NCBI RefSeq assembly: GCF_000204055.1
Contig: NW_006768771.1
Span: 1,699,681 to 1,763,680 of the forward strand
Length of the DNA stretch: 64,000 nt
Direction of reading: 5' to 3'
Origin: Melampsora larici-populina 98AG31
Taxonomy: Eukaryota; Basidiomycota; Pucciniomycetes; Pucciniales; Melampsoraceae
Under the pieces are notes generated by a model. That model did no database searches. It saw only the letters and a program-made list of their open reading frames with translations, and was not told the DNA's origin. A program made the position numbers and the translations under genes. Of this stretch, positions 54,503 through 64,000 are shown in pieces. Position 1 is the stretch's first letter. Every line of letters begins with the position of its first letter.

Positions 54503-56109
54503 TCTTCCTCTAGTAACAACTTCAAGTCTTCTGGTAATTCTATTCTGATCCGATTCGTAACTTGGTCGTTTTCACCTAAACCTCTAGATAGATCGTCGGC
54601 GTCGTTGTTTCCCGATTCTACACGTTCTTCCGTTATGTCACACTGAAGTTTTAGAAGTAAGTCCTGAATTCTCTTCCACTCTTCATTCACTGATTCGCTT
54701 TTTGACCTCCTTTTATTGATTACAGATTCTGTGGTTGTGTTGTCTGTCTTTACCCAAAAATTCCTTCCGCGTACCTCTATCGATACCTCCAGCACCAGAA
54801 TTCCGATCCTTATCGCTGCCGTTTCGGCCCAAGCGATGTCGCGATGTGTTTTGTCTCCTTCAAGACCTCTTGTCTCCCATCCGTCTCTCAACTTAAAATG
54901 CACCCAACCGAAATCGGTTATGACCCCTAATCCATGACCGCTTGCATCACCGACCCAACCTACTCTCTCAGGTTCGATCGCCGGCACGATCCTCCGGGGT
55001 TCGAAGGTTGTCAAGGCGTCCTTCCAGCTTTCCAAGTCCTTTCTTGCCGCCCTCGACAGGTATCTTCTAGCATTTGTCTTCTGCCAGGGGTTCAACCACG
55101 CGTATAGGCCTCTCATGTACGGCTTCATGTGGGGTAAGATATATATCAAGTGGCCTATCTTCCCGATTATTGAGTCTGCTTCTTTCAGGCTCCAAGGCCC
55201 TGCCTCATCCAACATTTTCCTTATTGCCTCCAATCTTTCCGTTAGCTTTTCGTCTGGTAATCTCACAGTCTTATCTCGTCTGTTAAATATGAATCCAAGA
55301 TATTTTTGTTCTTCCGCGAATCCTCTGAGTTTTTCATAGTTAGTCTTGACACCCATTTGTGTGCTTACGTTGACCACGTCCTTGATTTCCAACTGACTGC
55401 CTTCTTTCTTTACTATCAGGTTGTCGTCGACCCACCTGAAGATCCTGTCGATCCCCAGTAGCTTTTGGATGATCAATTTCCAGGCATCTGCCACTCTTCC
55501 AAAGGTCCCGCAACCTGCCACCCCGCCAAATGGAACTGTGATGTCCATCCAAATGCGATTATAGAAGTCCTTTATCATCAGGTATCTCCATTCCTCTTCC
55601 TTCGTACAAGCTTGTCTATAAGCTTTTTCCCAGTCGTAGATTGCCATTAATATGATTTCTTCAAAATGTTCTCTGAAGTACTTAGCAACCGCATGGAAAT
55701 CATCCCACGTTGTATCGAAGTCGTGCTTGTCTACCATGGAATTTACAGAGGGTACTTCTTCATCTTTGACTGGGTAAGATAAGTCGTTAATCATACGCAG
55801 TGACCCATTGTTGTTGATAACGCTTCCCATAGGATTCGTCCTGAAGAATCCCCATTTTGCGTAAACTTCCTCGTGCGTGAATGGGCCAAATACCCTTCCA
55901 GCTGTTTTTTCTTTTTGTAAGTTTCTCATAATTTTATCTTTAACTGCTGATGCTGAACTATGATTGTCTGGTGTCCACCAACGCTTATTCCCTAGGTAAT
56001 GTTCTGGGATTCCTTGAGTGAAACCCTCTACTAAGCCTCTTATCACGTCTTTAACCTCTTCTTCTACGCCACATTTCTTCGCCAGTTCCTTCCATACTTT
56101 TATATTCAT
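54499..56109 (-). CDS. RT-RNase H of DIRS copy B, 536 aa
   Basis: Uninterrupted ORF. The N-terminal part has FTQGIPEHYLGNKRWWTPDN and RTNPMGSVINNNGSLRMINDL, the entry to the DIRS-type RT fold; AIYDWEKAYRQ supplies the first catalytic Asp region, VPFGGVAGCGTFGRVADAW the fingers/palm, and FRWVDDNLIVKKEG the YxDD-like box. RNase H follows (GWVGDASGHGLGVITD, WAETAAIRIG, VKTDNTTTESV, NNDADDLSRG). Together these copy the RNA genome and remove the RNA strand; DIRS elements use this order and lack an integrase (family knowledge). ATG at 56109 is the first in frame. The gag stop is 512 bp upstream, so RT may be expressed from its own message or after a spliced leader. Confidence 0.93.
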   Translation of the reverse strand: MNIKVWKELAKKCGVEEEVKDVIRGLVEGFTQGIPEHYLGNKRWWTPDNHSSASAVKDKIMRNLQKEKTAGRVFGPFTHEEVYAKWGFFRTNPMGSVINNNGSLRMINDLSYPVKDEEVPSVNSMVDKHDFDTTWDDFHAVAKYFREHFEEIILMAIYDWEKAYRQACTKEEEWRYLMIKDFYNRIWMDITVPFGGVAGCGTFGRVADAWKLIIQKLLGIDRIFRWVDDNLIVKKEGSQLEIKDVVNVSTQMGVKTNYEKLRGFAEEQKYLGFIFNRRDKTVRLPDEKLTERLEAIRKMLDEAGPWSLKEADSIIGKIGHLIYILPHMKPYMRGLYAWLNPWQKTNARRYLSRAARKDLESWKDALTTFEPRRIVPAIEPERVGWVGDASGHGLGVITDFGWVHFKLRDGWETRGLEGDKTHRDIAWAETAAIRIGILVLEVSIEVRGRNFWVKTDNTTTESVINKRRSKSESVNEEWKRIQDLLLKLQCDITEERVESGNNDADDLSRGLGENDQVTNRIRIELPEDLKLLLEEE

Positions 56110-56620
56110 TTCACTCCTAGCTCTTGATGGCCATTTGGTGTTGATTCTTTGGTGCGGTTCTTTACTCGCAGGCGCGCATCTTCTCTTGTCTTGGTTTCTC
56201 TCATGCGTTTGTAAGTCTCGATCCGTGTCTGCCTCTACGTGTGACTCGTTTGTTCTGTGGTCCCATTTTTATGCGTCAGTTTCGAACTTCAACCTTTCCT
56301 TCTGTCACTCTTTTAACTTACGTTTTGCTTCTCATTTCTGACAGCTGTTTCTGCTCAATCTGGTCTTTTTGCACACCCGTCTCCTGACCACACAGGCCAC
56401 GTCTGTGTTCTGGTTGGCAACCATTTCTCACAGTGATGGATCTAAGGCACGTACCGACAAACAGGGAGGGGAACATTATCTCAGCATTTTTCTCACATTG
56501 CATGGTGGTCTCTAAGTTTGGACACGCATTCATCTCTATATTTCTTGACCAATGTAACAATCCTTCTGAAACTACTAACAAACATATGGAGGAAACTTAA
56601 TATCATAACACGAGTTATAC

Positions 56621-57042
56621 TCACTGTTGTGTTACCAAACTACTACCACTTGCCGCAGCTTGTTTCGCCGCCTTCAAGGCTTCGAATGCCCCTTGTCCAA
56701 ACTTCGGCACTATCACTCCATTCACCACCGTACTCGGGCCTTGATTTGGACTAGGTCTTGCGTTTCCGCCTCTTCCTCCATATCCTCTAGGCGCTCCTCT
56801 ACCACGACTTCCTCTGCCTCGGCCTCTTTGGCTACCACCATTACCTCCACTCATTTCCGTGTAATTGTGGTGGGATTGTCTGTGAGTATGGTTGCTTTCA
56901 TTGAAGAACTGGCCGTTTTGAGCGTGAGACTGACTTCTTCCGCTAGGAGCTAGGTGAGACAACATTCTACCGCCCGTTACGGCTGTAATCTGCTCGTTTG
57001 CATTTGACACTGCATCCCAACCGAATTGAATTCAACCTGTTG
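56621..57042 (-). pseudogene. Gag C-terminal part of DIRS copy B
   Basis: The open frame includes FGWDAVSNANEQITAV, a Ser/His/Asn-rich segment, an RGG-rich block (GSQRGRGRGSRGRGAPRGYG) typical for RNA binding, and AFEALKAAKQAAASG at the end. It continues the frame of the gag part at 58419 once the LTR is removed, but a TGA follows the junction by one codon. A shorter ORF could start at the ATG at 57010. Confidence 0.75.
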
Positions 57043-58418
57043 TGTCAGCACTCGAGAACTCAAGAAAGTACCAAGAGCACTTCAAAATAAAATATATATC
57101 ATTCCATTATTACCATAATAATAAAATACATAAAAACACTATAAAAATTTAGAAAACACCTTTAGAATTTAGTATCAAAAATTCTATATTGTAATATACG
57201 AAATATACAACTTAGAGACCTAGTTTCAAAGGTCCACACATGAAGAAAATAAGCATCAGGAACTCCAGACAGAACAATTGACAGATAAAGAGAAGAACCA
57301 ATCCTATCACGAGTTAATAACTAGCTAGAGAAGAAAACAAAGACAAACCAAATAGCATGAGAACAAAGGTAATAACCTCATAAGACGAATAGAAGACCGT
57401 TACGTAGTAATAAGAGAAAACTTGGCAATATGTAATAATCGATAGAATCAAGATGATTAGATAAAACAACTGACAAGATCCGGCCGGAATAACTGCTGTC
57501 TCTATACGATCATTCATAAGCTAAGAAGTAGTAATTCTAGTTAGGAAAGCCCCTGACGAGCTCAGAACAAATAGTCTGTCAGATAATAGAAAATTATCGA
57601 TAACAACTCAAGAGAGAACTAACCTCTCGGTGTTGGTAACACCGCCCGAATGACTAGTACGATACTTCGAGCCAAGACTACCAATAGGTATAAGTACCTG
57701 AGCCTTTCACTGCCAACAGAGGAGATCATCGAATTTTTACCCACTATAATTTCAAAAGCGACAGTTAGTGTTCCTTTTATTAAAGAAGTCCAGATATACA
57801 AAGATCCCAATCTCTTAGTATAAATTCCACTTCTTGATCAAACTAGCAACTAGCATCCCTTCAGAAATTAAAGCTCGTAGAAATAAACGTACTGTAACTA
57901 TTTCTCGTTCCCCTGTTATCTCGAAATCCGGATCCTGATTTATCTTGATTTTCTCTATCTATCTTCCATATTTTCGCAAGTTTCTATCCAGGATTAGATA
58001 CCGGCATTCAGTTAATCTACCCTCCTGATTTCGATCATAACAACGGAATACTCTATCTTACTTGATCACGAGTAAGTTAAAACTACTTGGTCTCTACCAT
58101 TGTTCTTGCAACGCGAAGTTGTCCAAGATCCCTGTTTACCTTACCGTAACAGGCACTCTTAGCTTTCTGCTATAGAGATTTAAAACCGGGTCCAAGGCTT
58201 GACCTACCTCTACTGTACCAACAGTGGGCCCGGATTCCTGAAAAGATAGACTATTATTAATATAGTCAGAATTAACTAACAATTGTTATACTCTGTCCGT
58301 ATTACTTAGGTAATAACGTTTACAGTATCCCACGTACCCAGCGGAATACTCTTGTCAGGACCTCTACCAGGTAAGAGCTAGACCTTCCTTGTAAAGAGAT
58401 ATTATAGCCACCCTGACA
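57043..58418. mobile_element. Solo LTR, 1376 bp, in DIRS gag
   Basis: Starts TGTCAGCACTCG and ends CCACCCTGACA, so both ends are TGTCAG/CTGACA as in LTRs of Ty3/gypsy-type elements. The perfect 5-bp target duplication TGTTG lies at 57038-57042 and 58419-58423. No ORF of interest and no internal retroelement genes, so it is a solo LTR left by recombination between two LTRs. Orientation is uncertain; the end reading TGTCAGGGTGGC on the minus strand looks like the 5' end. Confidence 0.88.
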
Positions 58419-60136
58419 TGTTGCAGGATTTACATTCTCCATTGTTCCTCCTATGATATACGGATTATCGAAATATTTGTGATCCTCATTTGCTTTCGAA
58501 TCAGCGATAGCTTGCTCAACCAATTCTTCATTTCTAACTCCGACATCCGACAATTCACCATTCTCGAGCGTATGACTGAACACATTTGTTCGGTGAGTGA
58601 TATCGTATCTAAGTGCCGGTGCGAAGGCTTCATGACATTTTGCTTTTATAGATAGCACTATCTTATAATGCTCTTCTAGCCGACTAGCAATATCTTCTCT
58701 TCCATACTTCAATCTCCAATATTGCACGTATAAATTGAATGATGTTGACCACATTAGGAAACTCTGTCGCCATTCACTCGGCACCTTTAACCCAACGTAC
58801 GCTACCACGTCCGAGCAGGATGAGCTCTGCTTCCTGCGGTTCGACATATGATTCTTGTCTTCCAAAAGCCAGGCAGGTACAAAGATTGTGAGAGGAACAT
58901 AACCAAAACAGGCCTTCATTTTACTATCCCAATAAGGTGCTAAATCAATTAATTTGTGAGTTAAAATTCTTCCGGTCTCCATTTTCTTCCCGACTTTAGC
59001 AGGTTTGTCTGAAGATTTATCTTTAGCTTTCCTTTTCCCGGCACACGCTTCTTCTTCATCTTCCTCATCACTCGATACGGCTAACATCTTGATTGATCTA
59101 GGTTCTGATCCGAATCTTTCACACCATCTCAAATACGACCGCTCTAGGATCTCATGGCGTCCCGTATTTCCTTTTCTGTACTGTCTAGTCAACTCTTCGA
59201 TATAACGTTCATGTTCTCTTTCGATATGAGTGTTTTCTTTCACAAACGCTGCTTCGTCTTCTGCAAATAGTTTAACACACCCAAGACACACACACAACAT
59301 ACTTGTCAGTACTAGGCTTTATCGGATGCTTTCATCTTCCTTGGACATCACGCTTTCTATGGCTTTACAGAACACAACATTATAAAACACTTCCGCCTTT
59401 CCCAAGCTTTAACCGACTACTTGATCATTCCCTTTCTGGATTTCAATCAGGATATGTTCTGCTATCATCACGGCTTTGATATTTGTTCGGGCGTAAAACA
59501 CACATCACACAACACTAGACCATTTTTGGGTACATATAACACGACATATATCACACGACACTAGGCATCTTCTTTTCTGTGATCTGTTCCACCCGTGTGG
59601 TCTCAGATTCTCTTTCATCAAGCTTCACTCTGTGAGCTGTTCCACCCGTGTGGTTACAGTCCTTCTTCCTATAACGCGTGTAGGAATGTTGGGGGGATAA
59701 AGATTGATTGCAAAAGGTGGATAGGATGGGGGTGTGTAAGTTGATTGTTGGGCTCACCTAATGAGATGGTATCCTCATCTACGTCATCTTCTTCGTAAGT
59801 CTTCTCCTTTACCTCCTCCGCTTCTCCTTCAACCTCTTTTTCTCTATCATCACTACTTTCCGTCAATTCACTTCCTTCTTCCTCTTGTTCTTCTCCTGCA
59901 GATACTTCTACCGGTTCTCTAATTTTTCCTTTTACGACACTTCTTGTTTGGCGAGTTGTCGTGGCGCCTCCTCTTCCTCGTCTTCCGCCTCTACCTCTAC
60001 CTCGATTGGACTTCCCTTTTCCTCTACCTCTATTCGATCCTCCTACTCCTTGATCATCTTTGTCTTTTTCATGTTGAGATAGAATTGTGTCCACATCCTT
60101 GTTGAATACGCTTGTTGTTTCCTGTTGCTCAGACAT
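58419..60136 (-). CDS. Gag N-terminal and central part of DIRS copy B (interrupted)
   Basis: Exon 1 60136-59758 and exon 2 from 59260, intron 59261-59757 (497 nt, GTGAGC...TTTGCAG), phase 1. ATG at 60136 (MSEQQETTSVFNKD). Exon 1 encodes an RG-rich stretch (NRGRGRGGRRGRGG) followed by a very acidic one (EEQEEEGSELTESSDDREKE). Exon 2 continues with EDEAAFVKENTHIEREHERY, a Lys/Ser linker (KRKAKDKSSDKP), then the structured core LTHKLIDLAPYWDSKM, VPLTIFVPAWLL, REDIASRLEEHY and RYDITHR shared with copy A. The frame reaches GTMENVNPAT and then enters the LTR, where it runs on to a chance stop at 58320. Gag-like role is inferred from position, RGG content and homology between the two copies. Confidence 0.75.
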
Positions 60137-60205
60137 TATAATTCTTGAATATTGTTCTTTTTTTGAAAATGAAATGTTGATATTTCTTTTTAAGTCTGAT
60201 ACCAA

Positions 60206-60413
60206 AATTGCGTATTCGAAGCTGAGGTGTATGAGAGGTCTGAAGTGTACAGAACTGTGAAGTTGAAAATTTTCACAGTTTGTATCACTTCTCTCTTTGA
60301 CGGGTCCGGGGCTTTCCTATGGCCCTGTCCTCTGGCTCATACACCGCGTCATCCGTCCCGATGGAACTCACAGATGACGTCGTGCCTTTGGCCACCAGTG
60401 TCAATCATATTTT
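60206..60413. other. Junction of DIRS copy B and hAT element
   Basis: About 200 bp, non-coding; probably the 5' terminal region of DIRS copy B or host sequence. No repeat could be matched with the 3' end. Confidence 0.35.
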
Positions 60414-60623
60414 CAGGGATGCAGGTATGAGTCTGAGTGTACTCTACTCATACCCACTCTGCACGGGTATTTGCCCGGTACCGCAGTACAGGTACTCCCG
60501 ATGTGGCCAGTATGAGTTCTACTCCACATCGGGTTACCCACTTGGATGCGTAAATTGATTACGCATACTCAAGCAAGCCCTCTCTCCCTGCCCCATACCC
60601 AAAACTTGCCTCTCGCCCCGCAA

Positions 60624-60669
60624 GTTGTTTGGATGAGTCCTCCACTCAGGGAGGACTCATCCAAACAAC
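60624..60669. repeat. Perfect 20-bp-arm hairpin
   Basis: Left arm 60624-60643 (GTTGTTTGGATGAGTCCTCC), loop of 6 nt, right arm 60650-60669 its exact complement. Located in the subterminal region of the second hAT element, a position where transposase-binding structure is common. Confidence 0.9.
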
Positions 60670-61329
60670 CCATCCACATTATCTCGATTCGCAATAACAA
60701 TCCCACTTTCGATCTAGGATATCATCGTTCAAGTTCACCACGCCCTAGGATATTGACTCATTATAGTGCTTAGGATCCCGCCACAAACAAGATCATATTT
60801 AATATAGGACCTTGTCCACCTTTCAGATTCTCTCGTCACACTCAGTCCTACCATCATTGGGCCATTGTATCCGGATCGTTCAACCCCTTTTGTTCTTGTG
60901 GCTGCTTCGTGATCCTATCAATTTATCTATATACTACGTCTTCAATTGATCTATCAAATGAGTCAAGAATCTTCTGGTGGGCGCCTGGAATTATGGCTAC
61001 CCGGTGTGGCATGGGTCAATTTAGAGATGGAGACGTTAGCAAGTTCTCTCGATTGGAAATTCAACATAAGGTGCGCCAAAAATCTTACCTATATCTTGGC
61101 CCACCTTTCCTTCCATTCCTCACTCTCCCTCCTTGACATCCTGAATCCTGAAACCTATCGCCCCATCGATTCCTGTCTACCTTCGTTCCTTTGTTCCCAG
61201 TTTGTTATCATTGTTACTGTTTTCCCTATTACCGTCCACTTTCTCCTTCTGGCTCAAGTCGCTGACCTTGTTTGTCCTTCTCTTACTTCGTGTTTTGATT
61301 CCAGGCCTACCAAGTTACTCGACACCATC

Positions 61330-64000
61330 ATGCCTCTCCATCTCCAGATTCAGAAATCTCCCCCATCGGTATCACCCTACGCTTGGCGTGGTACTGTGGC
61401 CCCTGCGGGCTTGACCCCTCGGGTCTCCTCGTTGATTCGCTTACCCTCGACTTCGTCTCTCCGTGGGGTTCCCGGTGCTCGTGTCCCTTCGAACGGTCGT
61501 GTCCCTACTAATCCACCCGATTCCCCTGGGCTATCTCAACCCAGATTGCCCATCGTACCTGATGCCAATTCCAGGTCATTCATCGTACCTGATGCCAATT
61601 CCGTTGATGGTGAAGACTCAATGACGAGATGCAATAGACATCGCTCGGATGTATACCTGTACTTCGATGTAAGTGCAGTATGTCTGATGACCCAAATCTT
61701 CATCTAAGTTGACACACATGACTTCTTTTTGCGTGAGCTAACAGGAACCGAGTCCCTTGAGCGACCTAACCAAAGGCGAAGACACCCGATGCTACCCTTG
61801 CCTTCACTGCGGGTAAGGCTCTTGTATGTTATCTCATTCCATTTGGATCACTTTTGTTAACTATTTTTATTTTCGCCAGGGTTGTCCTTTCCATCACCGG
61901 GCGTCCAAACTCCAACCTGCACAAACATAGCAGACGGTGTGTTGGTCTGGCCTTGGCCTGGTTTAACCACGCCCCTGGTAGCATAGCACCGGAAGAGGAT
62001 CCTATTGCCGCCGCAGCTCGCAAAAAAGACCTTCGCAACCTACTCGTTGGCGCCATCATTAGCAAGAATCTTCCCTTTTCTATCTTTGAAGGTGATCTCA
62101 TGCAGAAAGCGTTGCGTGCTATCTGTCCGTCGTTTTATTGGCCTGGTCGAATGGCAGTCAAGGCCGACTCCGAGGCTCTATTTCTCGACATGGAGCAGAA
62201 TCTTATCGACGAGATTTCTCGTGTGCCTGGATCAATTTCAACCGCGACTGACTGCTGGACGAGTGCAGACTTCTCACACACGTATATGGCGATAAACGGT
62301 TTTTTTTCAATGGCGATGGCAAGTTTTGCCGACGCCTACTGGCCTTCAAGGTGATGTTTTTTGACATTTCACTATCTCGATTGTGTTTGTTCTCGTATGT
62401 TTCATGGGTTTTGTAGCTGACCAAAAGCTTTTTGGTCAATGTTGGACTTGTAGGCTCTCAAAGGTAAACACATCGGTGAAAACCTCGCTAAAGTCTACTG
62501 GAAGGCCCTTGATCACGTTGGCGCAGTCCAAAATCACTTCTCTGTGACTGGTGACAACGCGTCATCAAACCGCGCTATGGTCAAACTCCTTTCGGATCGC
62601 TACGCTACCATAGGTATCCACTGGCCATTTGAATCGCGTTTCCACGGGTGTATGTGTCATGTCATCAATCTAGTCGCGAAGGACTTTCTTGATGGCATGG
62701 GTGAGTTGGCCGACTCCGACCTCGAAGCGTTTAAAACCTCTGGTCTAGCCGACCCTCCAACCTTTTTCGAACCCGATGAGCTACCCAACGCCGACAATGA
62801 CGCTCCACCCAACCCTAGTACCAAACGAGATGCTGAGCCCAATGATTCACTTGAAGCCCTTGGCCTAACTCAAGACAATATCGACGATGCAAATATCATT
62901 AACCCAGCAAATGCTCTTCGTCAAGGATCGCCAACCACCGCCGTCTCCAATTGTAAGAAGAACTCGACTGTCGTGAGCCGAATACGTGCGTTGGACATGC
63001 ACATCCGCAAAAGCCCTCAAGAGCTTGAGTCGTTCATCAAGATCCGGAACAGTGTACATGATCCGCTCCTCCTTCCGCTCAGCTGCCCTCCAACTCGTTG
63101 GAATTATTTTTATTACGTGGTAAGTCTTTTTATTAGCTCATTGGTGATTGTGTATCCAATTTGACGTTGATATCTCTGAAATAGGTGAAACGAACCCTGC
63201 AGCTCCGCAAATCACTGGAACTTTACACTTCTGACCCAAAGCGTGCCAACCTCGCCATCACGGAATCTGATTGGGCGGCCATCCAGCACATGATGCCCAT
63301 CCTTGATATGTTTGAAACGGCTACCCAGATTTTTCAATCGAACAATGCCACCAAGCAACACGTCCTGCCGGTCCTATGGGCGGTTCAAAAGGTTTTGCAG
63401 ACTCACCAAAAGGTACCAGGCGCATGGGGTCGTGCTTGCAAACGTGCAGAAGATAAGTTAGTGAAGTATCTTAACCGCGAGGTGTCCAACCACCAGACTT
63501 TGGTAGCCACTCTTCTAGACCCAAGCCGTCGTGACACGGATTTTCGCAACCACGTCGATGTTGAGGTTGTTGCTAAACGGTGTCTGCGAGACGAGTATGA
63601 TCTGTGGAAGCCTAGCCCGACTGAAAGCGGACGTGACTCGCCCCCGCCTGAAGCTGAAAGGACACCAACCGGAAGCAAACACCTCCAAGATATTTACTCT
63701 CTCTTGGGAACCTCCAGTATCTACCCACCAGACCTCAACCAACCCGAGTCAGATGAGGTTACTCGATACTTACGCGGAGAAGAACCGGTCCTTCCTAAAG
63801 AGAGTATTGGCAAATACTGGACCGTAAGTTCATTGGTTTCCTCCTCTTTGTTTTCACTTTGGCTTATACATTAACTGACTATCTTATGGTTTCCAGCGCA
63901 TGTCGAAACCGGGTGCCCTTCCGGTCTTGGCTCAGATTGCGCTTCAACACCTCACCATCGCGGCATCAGGCGCCTCGGTGGAGCGCGTGTTCTCGATCTC
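61330..64000 (+). CDS. hAT transposase, 3'-partial, with homopolymer frameshift
   Basis: Exons: 61330-61668, 61745-61812, 61880-62350, 62454-63120, 63185-63833, 63897-beyond window. BED-type zinc finger split by intron 2: CYPCLHCGVVLS...NLHKHSRRC. Catalytic core: TATDCWTSADFSHTYMAING, then SVTGDNASSNRAMV and FHGCMCHVINLVAKDFL. The last exon starts with MSKPGALPVLAQIALQHLTI and reaches GASVERVFSIS, the dimerisation region. ATG at 61330 chosen because it begins the exon before the finger; the frame is open upstream to 60946, so an earlier start is possible. Within exon 3 a run of eight T (62300-62307) puts the preceding frame out of step with FNGDGKFCRRLLAFK, which carries the expected motif before the donor at 62351. 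This is a real one-base indel or a sequencing error. Confidence 0.85.

Larger units (their letters stand above)
53036..60136 (-). mobile_element. DIRS/Ngaro-type retroelement copy B, largely intact
   Basis: Minus strand: gag (60136-56621, with an intron and a solo LTR inside), RT-RNase H (56109-54499), tyrosine recombinase (54502-53375). RT and recombinase frames overlap by ATGA. There is no room for the DAM-like methyltransferase domain of DIRS/PAT elements and no integrase, which places it nearer Ngaro-like elements (inference). The 3' terminal part probably includes the G-run and GC-rich stretch at 53036-53170, which resembles that at 37150 in copy A. Split direct or inverted terminal repeats could not be resolved by eye. 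The 5' end lies between 60136 and the hAT element at about 60414. Confidence 0.85.
60414..64000 (+). mobile_element. Second hAT transposon, cut by window end
   Basis: The 5' end is placed at CAGGGATGCAGG (60414), which resembles hAT termini and is followed by nested inverted repeats (GTATGAGT...ACTCATAC, GGGTATTTGCCC) and the hairpin at 60624-60669. The transposase gene runs to the window edge. The right end and target duplication are outside, so the left end is an inference. Confidence 0.7.

Overview
The window reads as a transposon-rich region of a fungal nuclear genome. It is AT-rich outside the elements, genes have short introns (about 50-120 nt, GTRAGT-type donors, YAG acceptors), and ordinary genes are islands between nested mobile elements. 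A basidiomycete, most likely a rust fungus (Pucciniales), is my inference from three things: the mix of DIRS/Ngaro, hAT, PIF/Harbinger, Ty1/copia and Tad-like LINE elements; a small multi-exon secreted-protein gene; and mutations in a TCG-to-TTG context, known from Pucciniomycotina. No rRNA, tRNA or CRISPR was seen.

Layout. 1-2.16 kb: unassigned. 2.16-2.94 kb: a two-repeat SAM-like protein gene (-). 3.25-7.03 kb: LINE (-) with one long open ORF, then a 442-bp MITE at its 5' side. 7.87-12.86 kb: complete Ty1/copia element with two LTRs and TSD, broken by two TGA codons and one frameshift. 13.07-14.10 kb: five-exon gene for a predicted small secreted protein. 15.75-15.84 kb: 89-bp palindromic MITE. 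16.73-19.04 kb: single-pass membrane protein gene (-). 20.37-20.92 kb: MITE. 21.64-26.35 kb: hAT element with a nine-exon transposase gene (-). 27.46-27.65 kb: MITE whose ends resemble the Harbinger element further on. 29.21-30.63 kb: Ser-rich protein gene (+). 31.34-33.65 kb: long-inverted-repeat element whose arms carry a piece of the same SAM-like domain found at 2.2 kb. 33.98-34.16 kb: mariner-type MITE. 37.6-47.15 kb: decayed DIRS-type retroelement (-), split in its gag by a 4.6-kb PIF/Harbinger transposon that has two convergent genes. 47.2-51.4 kb: degenerate repeats and a SANT-like fragment. 51.49-52.58 kb: five-exon charged-protein gene with an internal exon-intron duplication. 53.0-60.14 kb: a second, better preserved DIRS-type element (-), with a solo LTR in its gag. 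60.4 kb to the window end: a second hAT transposon (+), cut by the window edge.

How it fits together. The two DIRS-like copies share the gene order gag, RT-RNase H, tyrosine recombinase, and each can be used to read the other. Each received a later insertion in gag, so the order of events can be read. The Harbinger element carries a DDE transposase and a SANT/Myb-like partner, a usual division of labour for the superfamily. Four likely host genes stand out (secreted protein, membrane protein, Ser-rich protein, charged protein), plus the SAM-like tandem gene whose domain also occurs inside a repeat element. All exon models were built by hand from splice motifs and frame continuity and have no transcript support.
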